Assembly: GCF_023078495.1 (NCBI RefSeq) | Contig: NZ_CP095742.1 | Coordinates: forward strand, 186,001 to 250,000 | Source: Luteibacter aegosomatissinici | Lineage (GTDB): Bacteria > Pseudomonadota > Gammaproteobacteria > Xanthomonadales > Rhodanobacteraceae | Direction of reading: 5' to 3' | DNA length: 64,000 bases | Shown here: positions 26,263-34,073 of the stretch, piece by piece | How positions within the stretch are numbered: the first letter of the stretch is position 1 | Layout: each line of letters begins with the position of its first letter | Translations under genes and position numbers: made by a program | The notes under the pieces: model-generated | Seen by the model: the letters and a program-made list of their open reading frames with translations, nothing else | What the model was told of the DNA's origin: nothing | Databases searched by the model: none

Positions 26263-27657
26263 ATGGATGTCGCCGTCAAACAACAGATCCAGGCCGCCCA
26301 CCCCAAGGCGGCCATCATCACCACATGCATTCTGGCGGCCCTGGCGGGCCTGATGTTCGGCCTGGATATCGGCGTCATTTCAGGCGCCCAGCAATTCATC
26401 CAGAAAGACTTCGCCGCCACTGACCGCACCATCGAGTGGGTGGTGAGCAGCATGACCCTCGGTGCCGCCGCTGGCGCTCTGGGCGCGGGTTGGATGTCGG
26501 CCACGCTGGGCAGGAAGCGCTCGCTGATGCTGGGCGCCGTGCTCTTCATCGCTGGCTCCCTGTTCTGCGCCCTGGCGTGGAGCCCGGCCAGCCTGATCGC
26601 GGCCCGCGTGGTGCTTGGCCTTGCCATTGGCGTGGCGACCTTTACTGCGCCCCTGTACCTCGCTGAGGTCGCCCCGGAGCGCATCCGTGGCGCCATGATT
26701 TCCACCTACCAGCTGATGATCACTACCGGCATCCTGCTGGCGTTCCTCTCCGATACGGCCTTCAGCAGCACGGGTAACTGGCGCTGGATGCTCGGCGTGA
26801 TCGCGGTGCCCGGTGCCCTGTTCATGGTCGGCCTGTTCTTCCTGCCCGATAGCCCACGCTGGCTGCTGCTGCGGGGCCGCAAGGAGGATGCGCAGATCGT
26901 GCTGGCGAAGCTGCGTGGCGATGAGCGCGTGGTCGAGAAAGAAATCGCCGATATCGAAGAACAGCTCAAGACGAAGCAGCACGGCTGGAGCATGTTCCGC
27001 GAGAACCGCAACTTCCGTCGCTCGGTGGGCCTGGGCATGTTGCTGCAGGCCATGCAGCAGTTCACCGGCATGAACGTGGTGATGTACTACGCACCGCGCA
27101 TCTTCAAGGAAATGGGCTACGACACCCAGGCGCAGATGTGGTTTACCGCTGCCGTGGGCCTGACCAATGTGCTCGCTACGCTGATCGCCTTCGGCCTGGT
27201 CGATCGCCTGGGCCGCAAACCGATCCTGTATGCGGGCTTCAGCATGATGGCGGTGGGCCTGGGTGTGGTCGGCACCATGATGGCGCTCGGCATTAACGGC
27301 CGCGCCGAGCAGCTATTCACCGTCGGCATGCTGCTGTTCTTCATCGTCGGCTTCGCCATGTCGGCCGGTCCGCTGATCTGGACGTTGTGCTCGGAGGTGC
27401 AACCGCTGAAGGGGCGTGATTTTGGTATCGCCGCCTCGACGTTCACCAACTGGGGCACCAATTGCATCGTTGGCGTCACCTTCCTCAGCCTCATGGCCGG
27501 CATCGGCAACGCACAGACCTTCTGGCTGTACGCCGCGCTCAATGCCGTCTTCATCATCTTCACCGCCTGGCTCGTGCCCGAGACCAAGGGTGTGACCCTG
27601 GAACAGATCGAGCGCAACCTTATGAGCGGTAAGCCGCTGCGTCGTATCGGCAGCTAA
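26263..27657 (+). CDS. Sugar/proton symporter, MFS sugar-porter family (GalP-like)
   Basis: Inner-membrane transporter of 464 residues with 12 predicted helices, close in length to E. coli GalP/AraE. The sugar-porter signatures are all present: LAGLMFGLDIGVISGA, GRKRSLMLGA, APLYLAEVAPERIRGAM, PDSPRWLLLRGR, QQFTGMNVVMYYAP, DRLGRKPILY and VPETKGVTLEQIE. The substrate is probably a hexose or pentose such as galactose, glucose, arabinose or xylose. It overlaps the convergent norR gene by four bases. LacI-like operator sequences lie about 300 bases upstream. Confidence 0.9.
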   Translation: MDVAVKQQIQAAHPKAAIITTCILAALAGLMFGLDIGVISGAQQFIQKDFAATDRTIEWVVSSMTLGAAAGALGAGWMSATLGRKRSLMLGAVLFIAGSLFCALAWSPASLIAARVVLGLAIGVATFTAPLYLAEVAPERIRGAMISTYQLMITTGILLAFLSDTAFSSTGNWRWMLGVIAVPGALFMVGLFFLPDSPRWLLLRGRKEDAQIVLAKLRGDERVVEKEIADIEEQLKTKQHGWSMFRENRNFRRSVGLGMLLQAMQQFTGMNVVMYYAPRIFKEMGYDTQAQMWFTAAVGLTNVLATLIAFGLVDRLGRKPILYAGFSMMAVGLGVVGTMMALGINGRAEQLFTVGMLLFFIVGFAMSAGPLIWTLCSEVQPLKGRDFGIAASTFTNWGTNCIVGVTFLSLMAGIGNAQTFWLYAALNAVFIIFTAWLVPETKGVTLEQIERNLMSGKPLRRIGS

Positions 27658-29207
27658 GCGATGCCAAGCCGGGCAGCCGAGCGGCGCAGGTTTGCCCGGT
27701 CCATGCCCAGTTCGCGCGCAGCGGCGGCCCAGTTGCCGCCGCTGCGTGCGAGGGACGCTTCGATGCGTTGCCGCTCGTAGAGTTCCAGGGCGGCACGCAG
27801 GGGCAAGTCGCTGGTGTCATGCGGTGGCCGTATACCGGCATCGGGAACGCCCGTCGCCCCATCGGCCGATGCGATGTCCAGATCGGTGCCTTCGATGACG
27901 AGCACATGGCCCCGCTCCATGCGCGCCAGGGCTTTCAGCGAAGCGCGGCCTACCGTGTGCTCCAGTTCCCGGACGTTGCCCGGCCAACGCCAGCCCAGCA
28001 ACAGCGCCTGCGCTTCGCTGGCCAGACGGATGCCGGTCAGGCCGAGGCGAGCACGGTTCTCCTCCAGGAAGCCGCCGGCCAGGAGGAGTACGTCGTTACC
28101 GCGGTCACGCAGTGCAGGCACGGACAGGGGATAGACGCTCAGCCGGTGATAAAAATCCGCGCGGCAGCGGCCAGCGCGCACTTCATCCGCCAGGTCACGA
28201 TTGCTGGCGGCGATGATGCGAACATCCACGCGGTGCTCGCGATCGGAGCCGAGGCGCTGCAACTGGCCGCTCTGCATGACGCGGAGCAGTGCGGCCTGGG
28301 CACCCAGCGAGAGGTCGGCGACCTCATCCAGGAACAGCGTGCCGTGGTCGGCCAGTTCAAACTTGCCGCGTCGTTCGTTGGTGGCACCGGTGAATGCCCC
28401 GCGTACGTGGCCAAACAGTTCGCTTTCCAGCAATTGTTCTGGCAACGCCGCGCAGTTCACGGCGATCAACGGTCGATCCGCGCGCGCGGATGCGGCATGG
28501 ATGGCCTGCGCCACAAGCTCCTTGCCCGTTCCCGTTTCGCCGCGGATCAACACGGTGAGGTCGCTGTGCGCCACGGTGGCGATATCGTCCTGAAGACGGC
28601 GGAAGGCCGGGCTGAGCCCTGCCAGATGGCGAACGGGTGCCTGGCCCGCGGCAAGACGGAAGCCTTCCGCGCGAGAGTGCTCGCGTGCGGCATCCCGCTC
28701 CAGGCCGCGCATGCGATCGCCTGCGGCCACCGTGGCACCCGCCAGGCTGGCGAATGCCTTCAGGGTGGCGAGGTCGCCTTCATCGAAGCGGCCTGCCTCG
28801 AGCGCATCCAGGGTCACCAGGCCCCACGGCTTGCCATCGACCTTGAGAGGGCAGCCCATGCAGTCGTGGACATCCAGGTGGGGTTCGGCCGCGACCAGGC
28901 CGTCGTAGGGATCGGGCAACGGACTATCGGGAGGAAACAACGTTGGTGCGTCGTGGGCGAGAAGCGCCGCGAACCGCGGGTGATCGGCCACCCGAAAGCG
29001 ACGGCCGAGGGTGTCCACGCTGAGGCCGCTGACAGCGAGCGGCACCAGCTCGGAGCCTTCCAGGCGCAGCAGTGCACTGGCGTCACTGCGTACCAGGCCG
29101 CGCAGCACTTCCAGCAGCCGGCGGTAACGCTCGGATTCCGGAAGGTCGCGGGAAAGGTCGTCCACCAGGGGGAGGAGGGCAGCGAGAATGGGGTCTGGCG
29201 TAGTCAT
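27654..29207 (-). CDS. norR: NorR, nitric-oxide-responsive sigma-54 activator
   Basis: Regulator of 517 residues. The N-terminal GAF domain holds the non-haem iron that senses NO; LPDPYDGL and VHDCMGCPL contain Asp and Cys residues matching iron-ligand positions of E. coli NorR. The AAA+ domain has Walker A GETGTGKE, the sigma-54 contact loop GAFTGAT and Walker B LFLDEVADL. A Fis-type HTH is at the C-terminus (NWAAAARELGMDRANLRR). It is divergent from hmp, and three matching binding sites lie between them, one across the norR start codon, which suggests autoregulation. Confidence 0.93.
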   Translation of the reverse strand: MTTPDPILAALLPLVDDLSRDLPESERYRRLLEVLRGLVRSDASALLRLEGSELVPLAVSGLSVDTLGRRFRVADHPRFAALLAHDAPTLFPPDSPLPDPYDGLVAAEPHLDVHDCMGCPLKVDGKPWGLVTLDALEAGRFDEGDLATLKAFASLAGATVAAGDRMRGLERDAAREHSRAEGFRLAAGQAPVRHLAGLSPAFRRLQDDIATVAHSDLTVLIRGETGTGKELVAQAIHAASARADRPLIAVNCAALPEQLLESELFGHVRGAFTGATNERRGKFELADHGTLFLDEVADLSLGAQAALLRVMQSGQLQRLGSDREHRVDVRIIAASNRDLADEVRAGRCRADFYHRLSVYPLSVPALRDRGNDVLLLAGGFLEENRARLGLTGIRLASEAQALLLGWRWPGNVRELEHTVGRASLKALARMERGHVLVIEGTDLDIASADGATGVPDAGIRPPHDTSDLPLRAALELYERQRIEASLARSGGNWAAAARELGMDRANLRRSAARLGIA

Positions 29208-29213
29208 GTTGAC
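29203..29213. promoter_or_regulatory. NorR site 1 (overlaps norR start)
   Basis: GTCATGTTGAC fits the NorR core GT-N7-AC and the pattern shared with the two other sites (GTC....TGAC). It covers the norR start codon (29205-29207), so binding could limit norR expression. Confidence 0.6.
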
Positions 29214-29223
29214 TCGTCGGCGA

Positions 29224-29234
29224 GTCGGGATGAC
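29224..29234. promoter_or_regulatory. NorR site 2
   Basis: GTCGGGATGAC fits GT-N7-AC. It is embedded in the larger inverted repeat GAGTC...GACTC (29222-29236). It starts 21 bases after the start of site 1, two helical turns. Confidence 0.6.
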
Positions 29235-29248
29235 TCGCTATGGCGAGG

Positions 29249-29259
29249 GTCATTATGAC
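29249..29259. promoter_or_regulatory. NorR site 3, centre of a long palindrome
   Basis: GTCATTATGAC fits GT-N7-AC. It sits in the middle of a perfect 23-base palindrome (29243-29265) whose arms are GCGAGGGTCAT and ATGACCCTCGC around a central T. It starts 25 bases after the start of site 2. Confidence 0.65.
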
Positions 29260-29303
29260 CCTCGCTATGGCATAACGTATTGATCAAAAAGGTCGCAGGT
29301 GGC

Positions 29304-29318
29304 TGGCACGGCTTGTGG
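29304..29318 (+). promoter_or_regulatory. Candidate sigma-54 promoter of hmp
   Basis: TGGCACGGCTTGTGG gives a perfect -24 element (TGGCAC) with the correct 10-base spacing to a -12 position that reads GG instead of GC. It lies 41 bases before the hmp start and 45-100 bases downstream of the three NorR sites, which is the expected geometry for an enhancer-driven promoter. The imperfect -12 keeps confidence low. Confidence 0.4.
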
Positions 29319-29359
29319 ATAGGTACGGGTAACTCCAACGACCCAAAGCGAAGGTCCCC

Positions 29360-30541
29360 ATGCTCTCCCCCGAACACAAAGCCATCGTCCGTGCCACCGT
29401 CCCGCTGCTCGAAGCCGGCGGCGAGGCGCTCACCACGCACTTTTACGGGGTTCTGCTGGACGAGCACCCCGAGGTTCGCCCGTACTTCAACCAGGCCAAC
29501 CAGCTGACCGGCGAGCAGCCGCGCGCACTGGCCAACGGCGTGCTGATGTACGCCAAACATATCGACCAGCTGGAGGCGCTTGGCGATCTGGTCACCATGA
29601 TCGTCAACAAGCACGTCTCGCTGCGCATTCGCCGCGAGCACTACCCGATCGTGGGCGCCTGCCTGCTCCGCGCCATTCGCGACGTGCTCGGGCCCGAGAT
29701 CGCCACCGATGCGGTGATCGAGGCATGGGGGGCGGCCTACGGTCAGCTCGCCAACATCCTTGCTGGCGCCGAGGAGGCCATCTACGACGAGCAGGCACTC
29801 GCTCCGGGGGGCTGGCGCGATGGGCGCATGTTCCGGGTCGTTGAAAAAACCCGGGAGAGCGACGAAATCACCTCGTTTCGCTTTGCCCCGGTGGATGGGG
29901 CTTCCGTGTATGCACACGCACCCGGCCAATACATAGGCCTGCGTGTCATCGTCGATGGACAGGACATGCGGCGGAACTACTCGCTGTCCGCCGCGGCGGA
30001 TGGAAAAACCTACCGGATCAGCGTGAAACGCCACCCCGGCGGCGCGGTCTCGAACTTCCTGCACGATCAGCTGGCGGTGGGCGGCACCGTGGAGCTATTC
30101 CCGCCCGCCGGCCACTTCACGCTGGAGGAAAGCGAGCGCGATGTCGTGCTGATCAGCGGGGGCGTGGGAATCACCCCCACGCTGGCCATGCTCGAGCAGG
30201 CGCTGACGACCCGACGCCCGATTCACTTCATCCACGCGGCGCGCCACGGTGGCGCGCACGCCTTCCGCGATACGATTGATGCGCTGGCGGCACGGCACCC
30301 CAACCTTAAACGCTACTACTGCTACGAGGCTCCACGCACAGGCGATCCCGAGCCGCATGCGACCGGCCTGCTGGACCGCGAGCGGCTGGCCGCGTGGTTG
30401 CCGGCCACCGACACGATAGATGCCTACTTCCTTGGGCCAAAGCCGTTCATGAAAAGCGTGCGCGACGCACTGCGCGATCTTGGCGTGCCCGACGACCGCG
30501 CGAAATACGAGTTCTTCGGCCCGGCATCGTCGCTCGACTGA
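29360..30541 (+). CDS. hmp: Flavohaemoprotein, nitric oxide dioxygenase
   Basis: Cytosolic enzyme of 393 residues that turns NO and O2 into nitrate using NAD(P)H. The N-terminal globin domain has the distal Tyr29 (in HFYGVLL) and the haem ligand His85 (VNKHVSLRI). The FAD-binding domain has MRRNYSLS and HPGGAVSNFLHD. The NAD-binding domain has LISGGVGITPTLAMLE and ends KYEFFGP. Its length and the two key residues match E. coli Hmp numbering. AAGG seven bases before the ATG is the likely ribosome-binding site. Divergent norR and the sites between them indicate induction by NO. Confidence 0.95.
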   Translation: MLSPEHKAIVRATVPLLEAGGEALTTHFYGVLLDEHPEVRPYFNQANQLTGEQPRALANGVLMYAKHIDQLEALGDLVTMIVNKHVSLRIRREHYPIVGACLLRAIRDVLGPEIATDAVIEAWGAAYGQLANILAGAEEAIYDEQALAPGGWRDGRMFRVVEKTRESDEITSFRFAPVDGASVYAHAPGQYIGLRVIVDGQDMRRNYSLSAAADGKTYRISVKRHPGGAVSNFLHDQLAVGGTVELFPPAGHFTLEESERDVVLISGGVGITPTLAMLEQALTTRRPIHFIHAARHGGAHAFRDTIDALAARHPNLKRYYCYEAPRTGDPEPHATGLLDRERLAAWLPATDTIDAYFLGPKPFMKSVRDALRDLGVPDDRAKYEFFGPASSLD

Positions 30542-30623
30542 TGTACTCCGCCTGGCCGGTGGTTGCCTACTCACCACCGGCAAGGCGATGATCGGCCCTC
30601 ACGCAAACGGTGGGGGACCGGGC

Positions 30624-31259
30624 ATGTCGCATGGGCAAGAACAGCAACTCGAGCGGCTGACATTCTTTTCAGATGCCGTATTCGCTATCGCGATCACGTT
30701 GCTGGTCATCGAGATCCACGTGCCTGACGTGCCAGGGGGCGGCGACGATGCCTGGCTTCAGGCACTGGCACACCTGGTGCCGCATTTTCTCGGCTACTTG
30801 CTCAGCTTCGTCGTGGTCGGCGCGCTATGGGCCGCCCACCATCGCGTCTTCGGCATGCTGCAGCGATTCGACCCCGCCATCGTGTGGCGCAATCTGGCAC
30901 TCCTGATGTCGGTCGCGTTCATGCCGTTCTCATCCGCGCTCATGAGTACGCACCCGACCGAGCGCGTGCCTGAAATGTTCTATTCGTTGAACCTGTTCAT
31001 CGCGGGGCTGTTGCAATGGCGGCTCTTCCGTACCGCATTGCGCGCGCCGTTTATCGCCGAGGGCGTGCGGGATGAGGATGTCGCTGCCATGAAGCGGAGG
31101 ACGCTCGCGCTTCCCTTGATGTCGACCTTGTCGTTCATCCTTGCGTTCTGGATCCCGGGGATGAGTAACGTGCCGCTCGTGCTGATGCCCGTGATCGTGA
31201 CCTGGTTCGCACGCGGTGGTATTCGGCGCCGAACCACAGCGACGACACCTTTGGTTTGA
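30624..31259 (+). CDS. TMEM175-family potassium channel (DUF1211)
   Basis: Membrane protein of 211 residues with about six helices. The defining motif of the family is in helix 1: FFSDAVFAIAITLLVIEIHVP, shown here as FSDAVFAIAITLLVIEI. In bacterial TMEM175 proteins this helix lines the K+ pore, and four subunits form the channel. I chose the ATG at 30624 because it begins just before the motif, as is usual. An ATG at 30588 with AAGG before it is possible and would add 12 residues. It follows hmp by 80 bases. Confidence 0.85.
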   Translation: MSHGQEQQLERLTFFSDAVFAIAITLLVIEIHVPDVPGGGDDAWLQALAHLVPHFLGYLLSFVVVGALWAAHHRVFGMLQRFDPAIVWRNLALLMSVAFMPFSSALMSTHPTERVPEMFYSLNLFIAGLLQWRLFRTALRAPFIAEGVRDEDVAAMKRRTLALPLMSTLSFILAFWIPGMSNVPLVLMPVIVTWFARGGIRRRTTATTPLV

Positions 31260-31296
31260 GAATTTCTGCCAATTGTCGTTTTATCGTCTCGCCGAT

Positions 31297-31328
31297 TTTC
31301 CTCAAAGAAAGTCTGATTTTTGAGGAAA
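31297..31328. promoter_or_regulatory. AT-rich inverted repeat upstream of the pilin gene
   Basis: TTTCCTCAAA (31297-31306) and TTTGAGGAAA (31319-31328) are perfect inverted copies with 12 bases between. The surrounding 100 bases are clearly AT-richer than the rest of the window. A TATAAC hexamer follows at 31335-31340 and may be a -10. It could be an operator for the fimbrial promoter, or end the upstream TMEM175 transcript. Confidence 0.4.
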
Positions 31329-31483
31329 CTTCCATATAACTTTGTAGGGGTAATCCGACAAACTTTCTCCAGCGCTCGCGTAGTCGGGCCCGGCTGCGTG
31401 CTGTGCGGGGTGACCCGTGTCGCCCCAGGCCGGCGGTCCATGGTGGGCCGTTGAACTGCGTAACTTTGAGAAAGGTTGATTGG

Positions 31484-32026
31484 ATGAACCTCAAGATTTT
31501 TAGTTCTGCCCTGCTTGTTGCGGGTCTCGCTTCGCCGGCCGCGTTTGCGGAAACCGGCACCATCTCCTTTACGGGCAAGATCACCAACGTGACGTGCTCG
31601 GTGGATGGCAACGATAGTGGTGGCCCCAATTTCGCGGTCGACCTCGGCGCCGTCAGTGCCGGAGACTTTGCCAACATCGGCGACAACGTGGGCCAGACCG
31701 GTTTCAAGATCAAGATTGGCGGTGAGCCGAGCTGCCAGGACGATACCAAGGTCTGGGCGGCGTTCGATGCGGATGGCGCGACCGTCAACCCGGACACGGG
31801 CCTCGTGCGCGTCACCGGCGGCACTGCCACCGGCGTGGACATTCGCCTTTTTAACGAGGACGGCGAAAAGATCAATGCGTGGCTGAACGACAAGGTTATC
31901 AAGAAGACCGTGGTCGGCAATGTCGCGACGATCTATCACGCCGCATCGTTCGAGCGCACCGGTGCCATCAGCGCCGGTGACGCGCAGGGCCGCGTGAAGT
32001 ACACGATCAACTACGAAGCCCCGTAA
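31484..32026 (+). CDS. Type 1 fimbrial major pilin
   Basis: Exported protein of 180 residues. The signal peptide ends SPAAFA. The mature part starts ETGTISFTGKITNVTC and has two Cys (38 and 84) that would form the pilin disulfide. GAISAGDAQGRVKYTINY at the end gives the alternating strand used for donor-strand exchange. This is a chaperone-usher type pilin, which cannot be exported and assembled without its own chaperone and usher. Neither is intact in the window; only remnants follow. A 28-base perfect palindrome lies eight bases after the stop. AAAGG lies about nine bases before the ATG. Confidence 0.85.
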   Translation: MNLKIFSSALLVAGLASPAAFAETGTISFTGKITNVTCSVDGNDSGGPNFAVDLGAVSAGDFANIGDNVGQTGFKIKIGGEPSCQDDTKVWAAFDADGATVNPDTGLVRVTGGTATGVDIRLFNEDGEKINAWLNDKVIKKTVVGNVATIYHAASFERTGAISAGDAQGRVKYTINYEAP

Positions 32027-32033
32027 TCGCGGG

Positions 32034-32061
32034 TTCGGCCGTCGGCATGCCGACGGCCGAA
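32034..32061 (+). terminator. Strong intercistronic stem-loop after the pilin gene
   Basis: A perfect 28-base palindrome whose arms are TTCGGCCGTCGGCA and its complement. It forms a very stable GC-rich stem right after the pilin stop. No run of T follows, so it is more likely an mRNA-stabilising or attenuating hairpin than a full terminator. Such hairpins are common behind major pilin genes and let the cell make more pilin than assembly machinery. Confidence 0.6.
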
Positions 32062-32077
32062 ATGAAAGGTCAATTCC

Positions 32078-32487
32078 ATGATGAGCAGATTCATGCTGCA
32101 CGCGGCTTGCGTGGCGGTAGCGACCGTTTGTGCCGCGCCAACGGATGCCAGCGTCGTTATGAACGCAACCCGTTATGTCTGCCGTTCTCGCTGCAGGTTG
32201 GCTCCTGCGCCGACCCGGTGGGCCTTGTGGCGCAATTTACGTTTGGGGTCACGGGAGATGCCGAGCCCGGGCACCCCGGCTGGTTTACGCTTACGGGGCC
32301 GCAGAATGTGGCCCTTGAGCTGGGAACCAAGGACAAGCGCACCATGGCGCCTGGCATGCCGGTGCCGCTCAACGCGTTGGGAACCGGCGAAACGTACGAT
32401 TTCAACGTGCGCTTGCGCGAGACGAGGGCCACGGTCCGTGGCGGGACCTTCCATCGCCCGGTCCGCGTCGAGGTGGAATACCTCTGA
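32078..32487 (+). pseudogene. Chimeric remnant: pilus chaperone start joined to minor-pilin/adhesin end
   Basis: From the ATG at 32078 the frame gives a signal peptide and then DASVVMNATRYV, which matches the start of mature pilus chaperones (compare GVALGATRVIYP in FimC), including the conserved Arg. After about 32180 that frame turns into arginine-rich nonsense. The frame one base earlier instead reads LPFSLQVGSC, TGPQNVALELGTKDKRT and GETYDFNVRLRETRATV, ending in VRVEVEYL, which is the second half of a fimbrial minor pilin. The simplest reading is a deletion from inside the chaperone gene to inside the last gene of the operon, with a frame change at the joint. Confidence 0.65.
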
Positions 32488-32533
32488 CCGGGATATCATT
32501 GCGAGTCTCGAACGGCACGACCGCAGGCCTCTC

Positions 32534-33079
32534 ATGCGCAACCCCCTCCAGGAACAACTTCTCAAAGCCGGCCTCGTCAAGAAAGACAAGGCCGCCAAGA
32601 TCGTCCGCGACCAGGCCAAGCAGCGCCAGGGTAAGGCGCCGGTCGCGACGGATGAGGAGAAGGTCGATGCCCGTCAGCTCCAGGCCGAGCGAGCGGAGCG
32701 CGACCGCGCGCTGGCGGCCGAGCGCAATGCAGAAGCCAGGGCGAAAGAACTCCGCGCCCAGGTCCGCCAGATCGTCGACGCGAAGAAGATCAAGCGCGAC
32801 GGTGAAGTGCCATATCGCTTTACCGATGGCGACCGCATCAGCAGCGTGCTGGTCAGCGAGGCGCAACGCGCCCAGCTCGCGGCCGGCGCGCTTGCCATTG
32901 TTCATCACGGCGAGGGTTTCGAACTGCTGCCCCGCGCCGCGGCGGATCAGGTCCACGCACGCGTGCCCGAACTGATCGCGCTCGACCACGGCCACAAGGA
33001 GGGCGACCCGGCACCGGTCGCCGATGAGGACGATGACTTCTACAAACAGTTCGTCGTTCCCGACGACCTGATGTGGTGA
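32534..33079 (+). CDS. DUF2058 (YaiL-like) protein
   Basis: Protein of 181 residues starting MRNPLQEQLLKAGLVKKDKA, the well-conserved head of DUF2058 (E. coli YaiL). It has a long charged coiled coil (about 35-90: QAERAERDRALAAERNAEAR) and a C-terminal domain with VPYRFTDGDRISSVLV, ending EDDDFYKQFVVPDDLMW. Family members have been described as nucleoprotein- or nucleic-acid-associated, but the biochemical role is unknown. It starts 46 bases after the fimbrial remnant and ends seven bases before the epimerase. Confidence 0.88.
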   Translation: MRNPLQEQLLKAGLVKKDKAAKIVRDQAKQRQGKAPVATDEEKVDARQLQAERAERDRALAAERNAEARAKELRAQVRQIVDAKKIKRDGEVPYRFTDGDRISSVLVSEAQRAQLAAGALAIVHHGEGFELLPRAAADQVHARVPELIALDHGHKEGDPAPVADEDDDFYKQFVVPDDLMW

Positions 33080-33086
33080 GGCGCGA

Positions 33087-34073
33087 ATGACGATTCTTGT
33101 CACCGGCAGTGCCGGCCACCTGGGCGAGGCAATGGTCCGCCGGCTGCGCGAGCAGGGGCGTGCCGTTCGCGGGGTGGATATCAAGCCCTCCGCGTTCACC
33201 GATCACGTGGGTTCGATCGCGGATGAAGCGTTCGTGCGCGATGCGATGGCCGGCGCGACGGCAGTCATCCACAGCGCGACCCTGCACAAGCCCCACGTCG
33301 CCACCCACAGCAAGCGCCAGTTCGTGGATACGAACGTGGCAGGTACCGTTGCGCTGCTCGAGGCCGCTGTGGCGCATGGCGTGGGCGCGTTTGTCTTCAC
33401 CAGCACCACCAGTGCCTTTGGCGCGGCGCTCTCGCCCGCCGCTGGCGAACCGGCGGCGTGGATCGACGAGGATGTGGCGCCTATCCCGAAGAACATCTAC
33501 GGCGCCACCAAGATTGCGGCCGAAGGCATGTGCGAGCTTGTGGCCCGAAAGGATGGCCTGCCGGTGCTCGTCCTACGAACCTCGCGCTTCTTTCCCGAAG
33601 ATGATGACAATGCGGGTGTTCGTGCCGAATACGGCACGGCCAACCTGCAGGCGAACGAATTGTTGTACCGCCGTGCGGATATCGATGACATCGTGACCGC
33701 GCATCTGCTGGCGATCGACAAGGCCCCGGCCCTTCGCTTCGGGCGCTACATCGTCTCGGCTCCACCCCCGTTCACGCGGGTCGACGTGGCCGCGCTACGC
33801 GCCGATGCGCCCGCCGTGGTGCGCCGGTTATTCCCCGATGTTGATGCGCTTTATGCCGCGCAGGGCTGGAAACTCCTGCCCTCGCTCGATCGCGTCTACG
33901 ACAGCAGCCGCGCGGTACATGAACTGGGCTGGCGGCCGAAGCGAGACTTCGCTTTCGTGCTGGATTGCCTGCGCAGGGGCGAGGAGTTCCGCAGTCCCAT
34001 GGCATTGGCCATCGGGGCCAAGGGCTACCACGATGAGGTGTTCGCGCACGGGCCGTACCCGGTCACGCCTTAA
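33087..34073 (+). CDS. NAD(P)-dependent epimerase/dehydratase
   Basis: Extended short-chain dehydrogenase of 328 residues. The nucleotide-binding motif is VTGSAGHLG (a GxxGxxG type, at residues 5-13). The catalytic pair is YGATK (YxxxK, about residue 138) with STTSAF before it. The central part has NVAGTVALLEAAVAHGV. Substrates are unknown; UDP-sugars or other nucleoside sugars are common. It follows the DUF2058 gene by seven bases and overlaps the convergent ada gene by 11 bases. Confidence 0.82.
   Translation: MTILVTGSAGHLGEAMVRRLREQGRAVRGVDIKPSAFTDHVGSIADEAFVRDAMAGATAVIHSATLHKPHVATHSKRQFVDTNVAGTVALLEAAVAHGVGAFVFTSTTSAFGAALSPAAGEPAAWIDEDVAPIPKNIYGATKIAAEGMCELVARKDGLPVLVLRTSRFFPEDDDNAGVRAEYGTANLQANELLYRRADIDDIVTAHLLAIDKAPALRFGRYIVSAPPPFTRVDVAALRADAPAVVRRLFPDVDALYAAQGWKLLPSLDRVYDSSRAVHELGWRPKRDFAFVLDCLRRGEEFRSPMALAIGAKGYHDEVFAHGPYPVTP

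Noticed and set aside
25970-26353. Possible small gene before the sugar transporter
   Set aside because: It overlaps the transporter start by 90 bases, has no ribosome-binding site, and its Pro/Arg/His/Gly-rich sequence lacks any motif.
31297-31328. Invertible (fimS-like) phase-variation element
   Set aside because: The two arms are only 12 bases apart and there is no recombinase gene nearby; true switches have arms some hundred bases apart.
32170-32190. Programmed -1 frameshift joining the two frames of the fimbrial remnant
   Set aside because: There is no slippery heptamer, and the two parts belong to different protein families, so a deletion joint explains them better.
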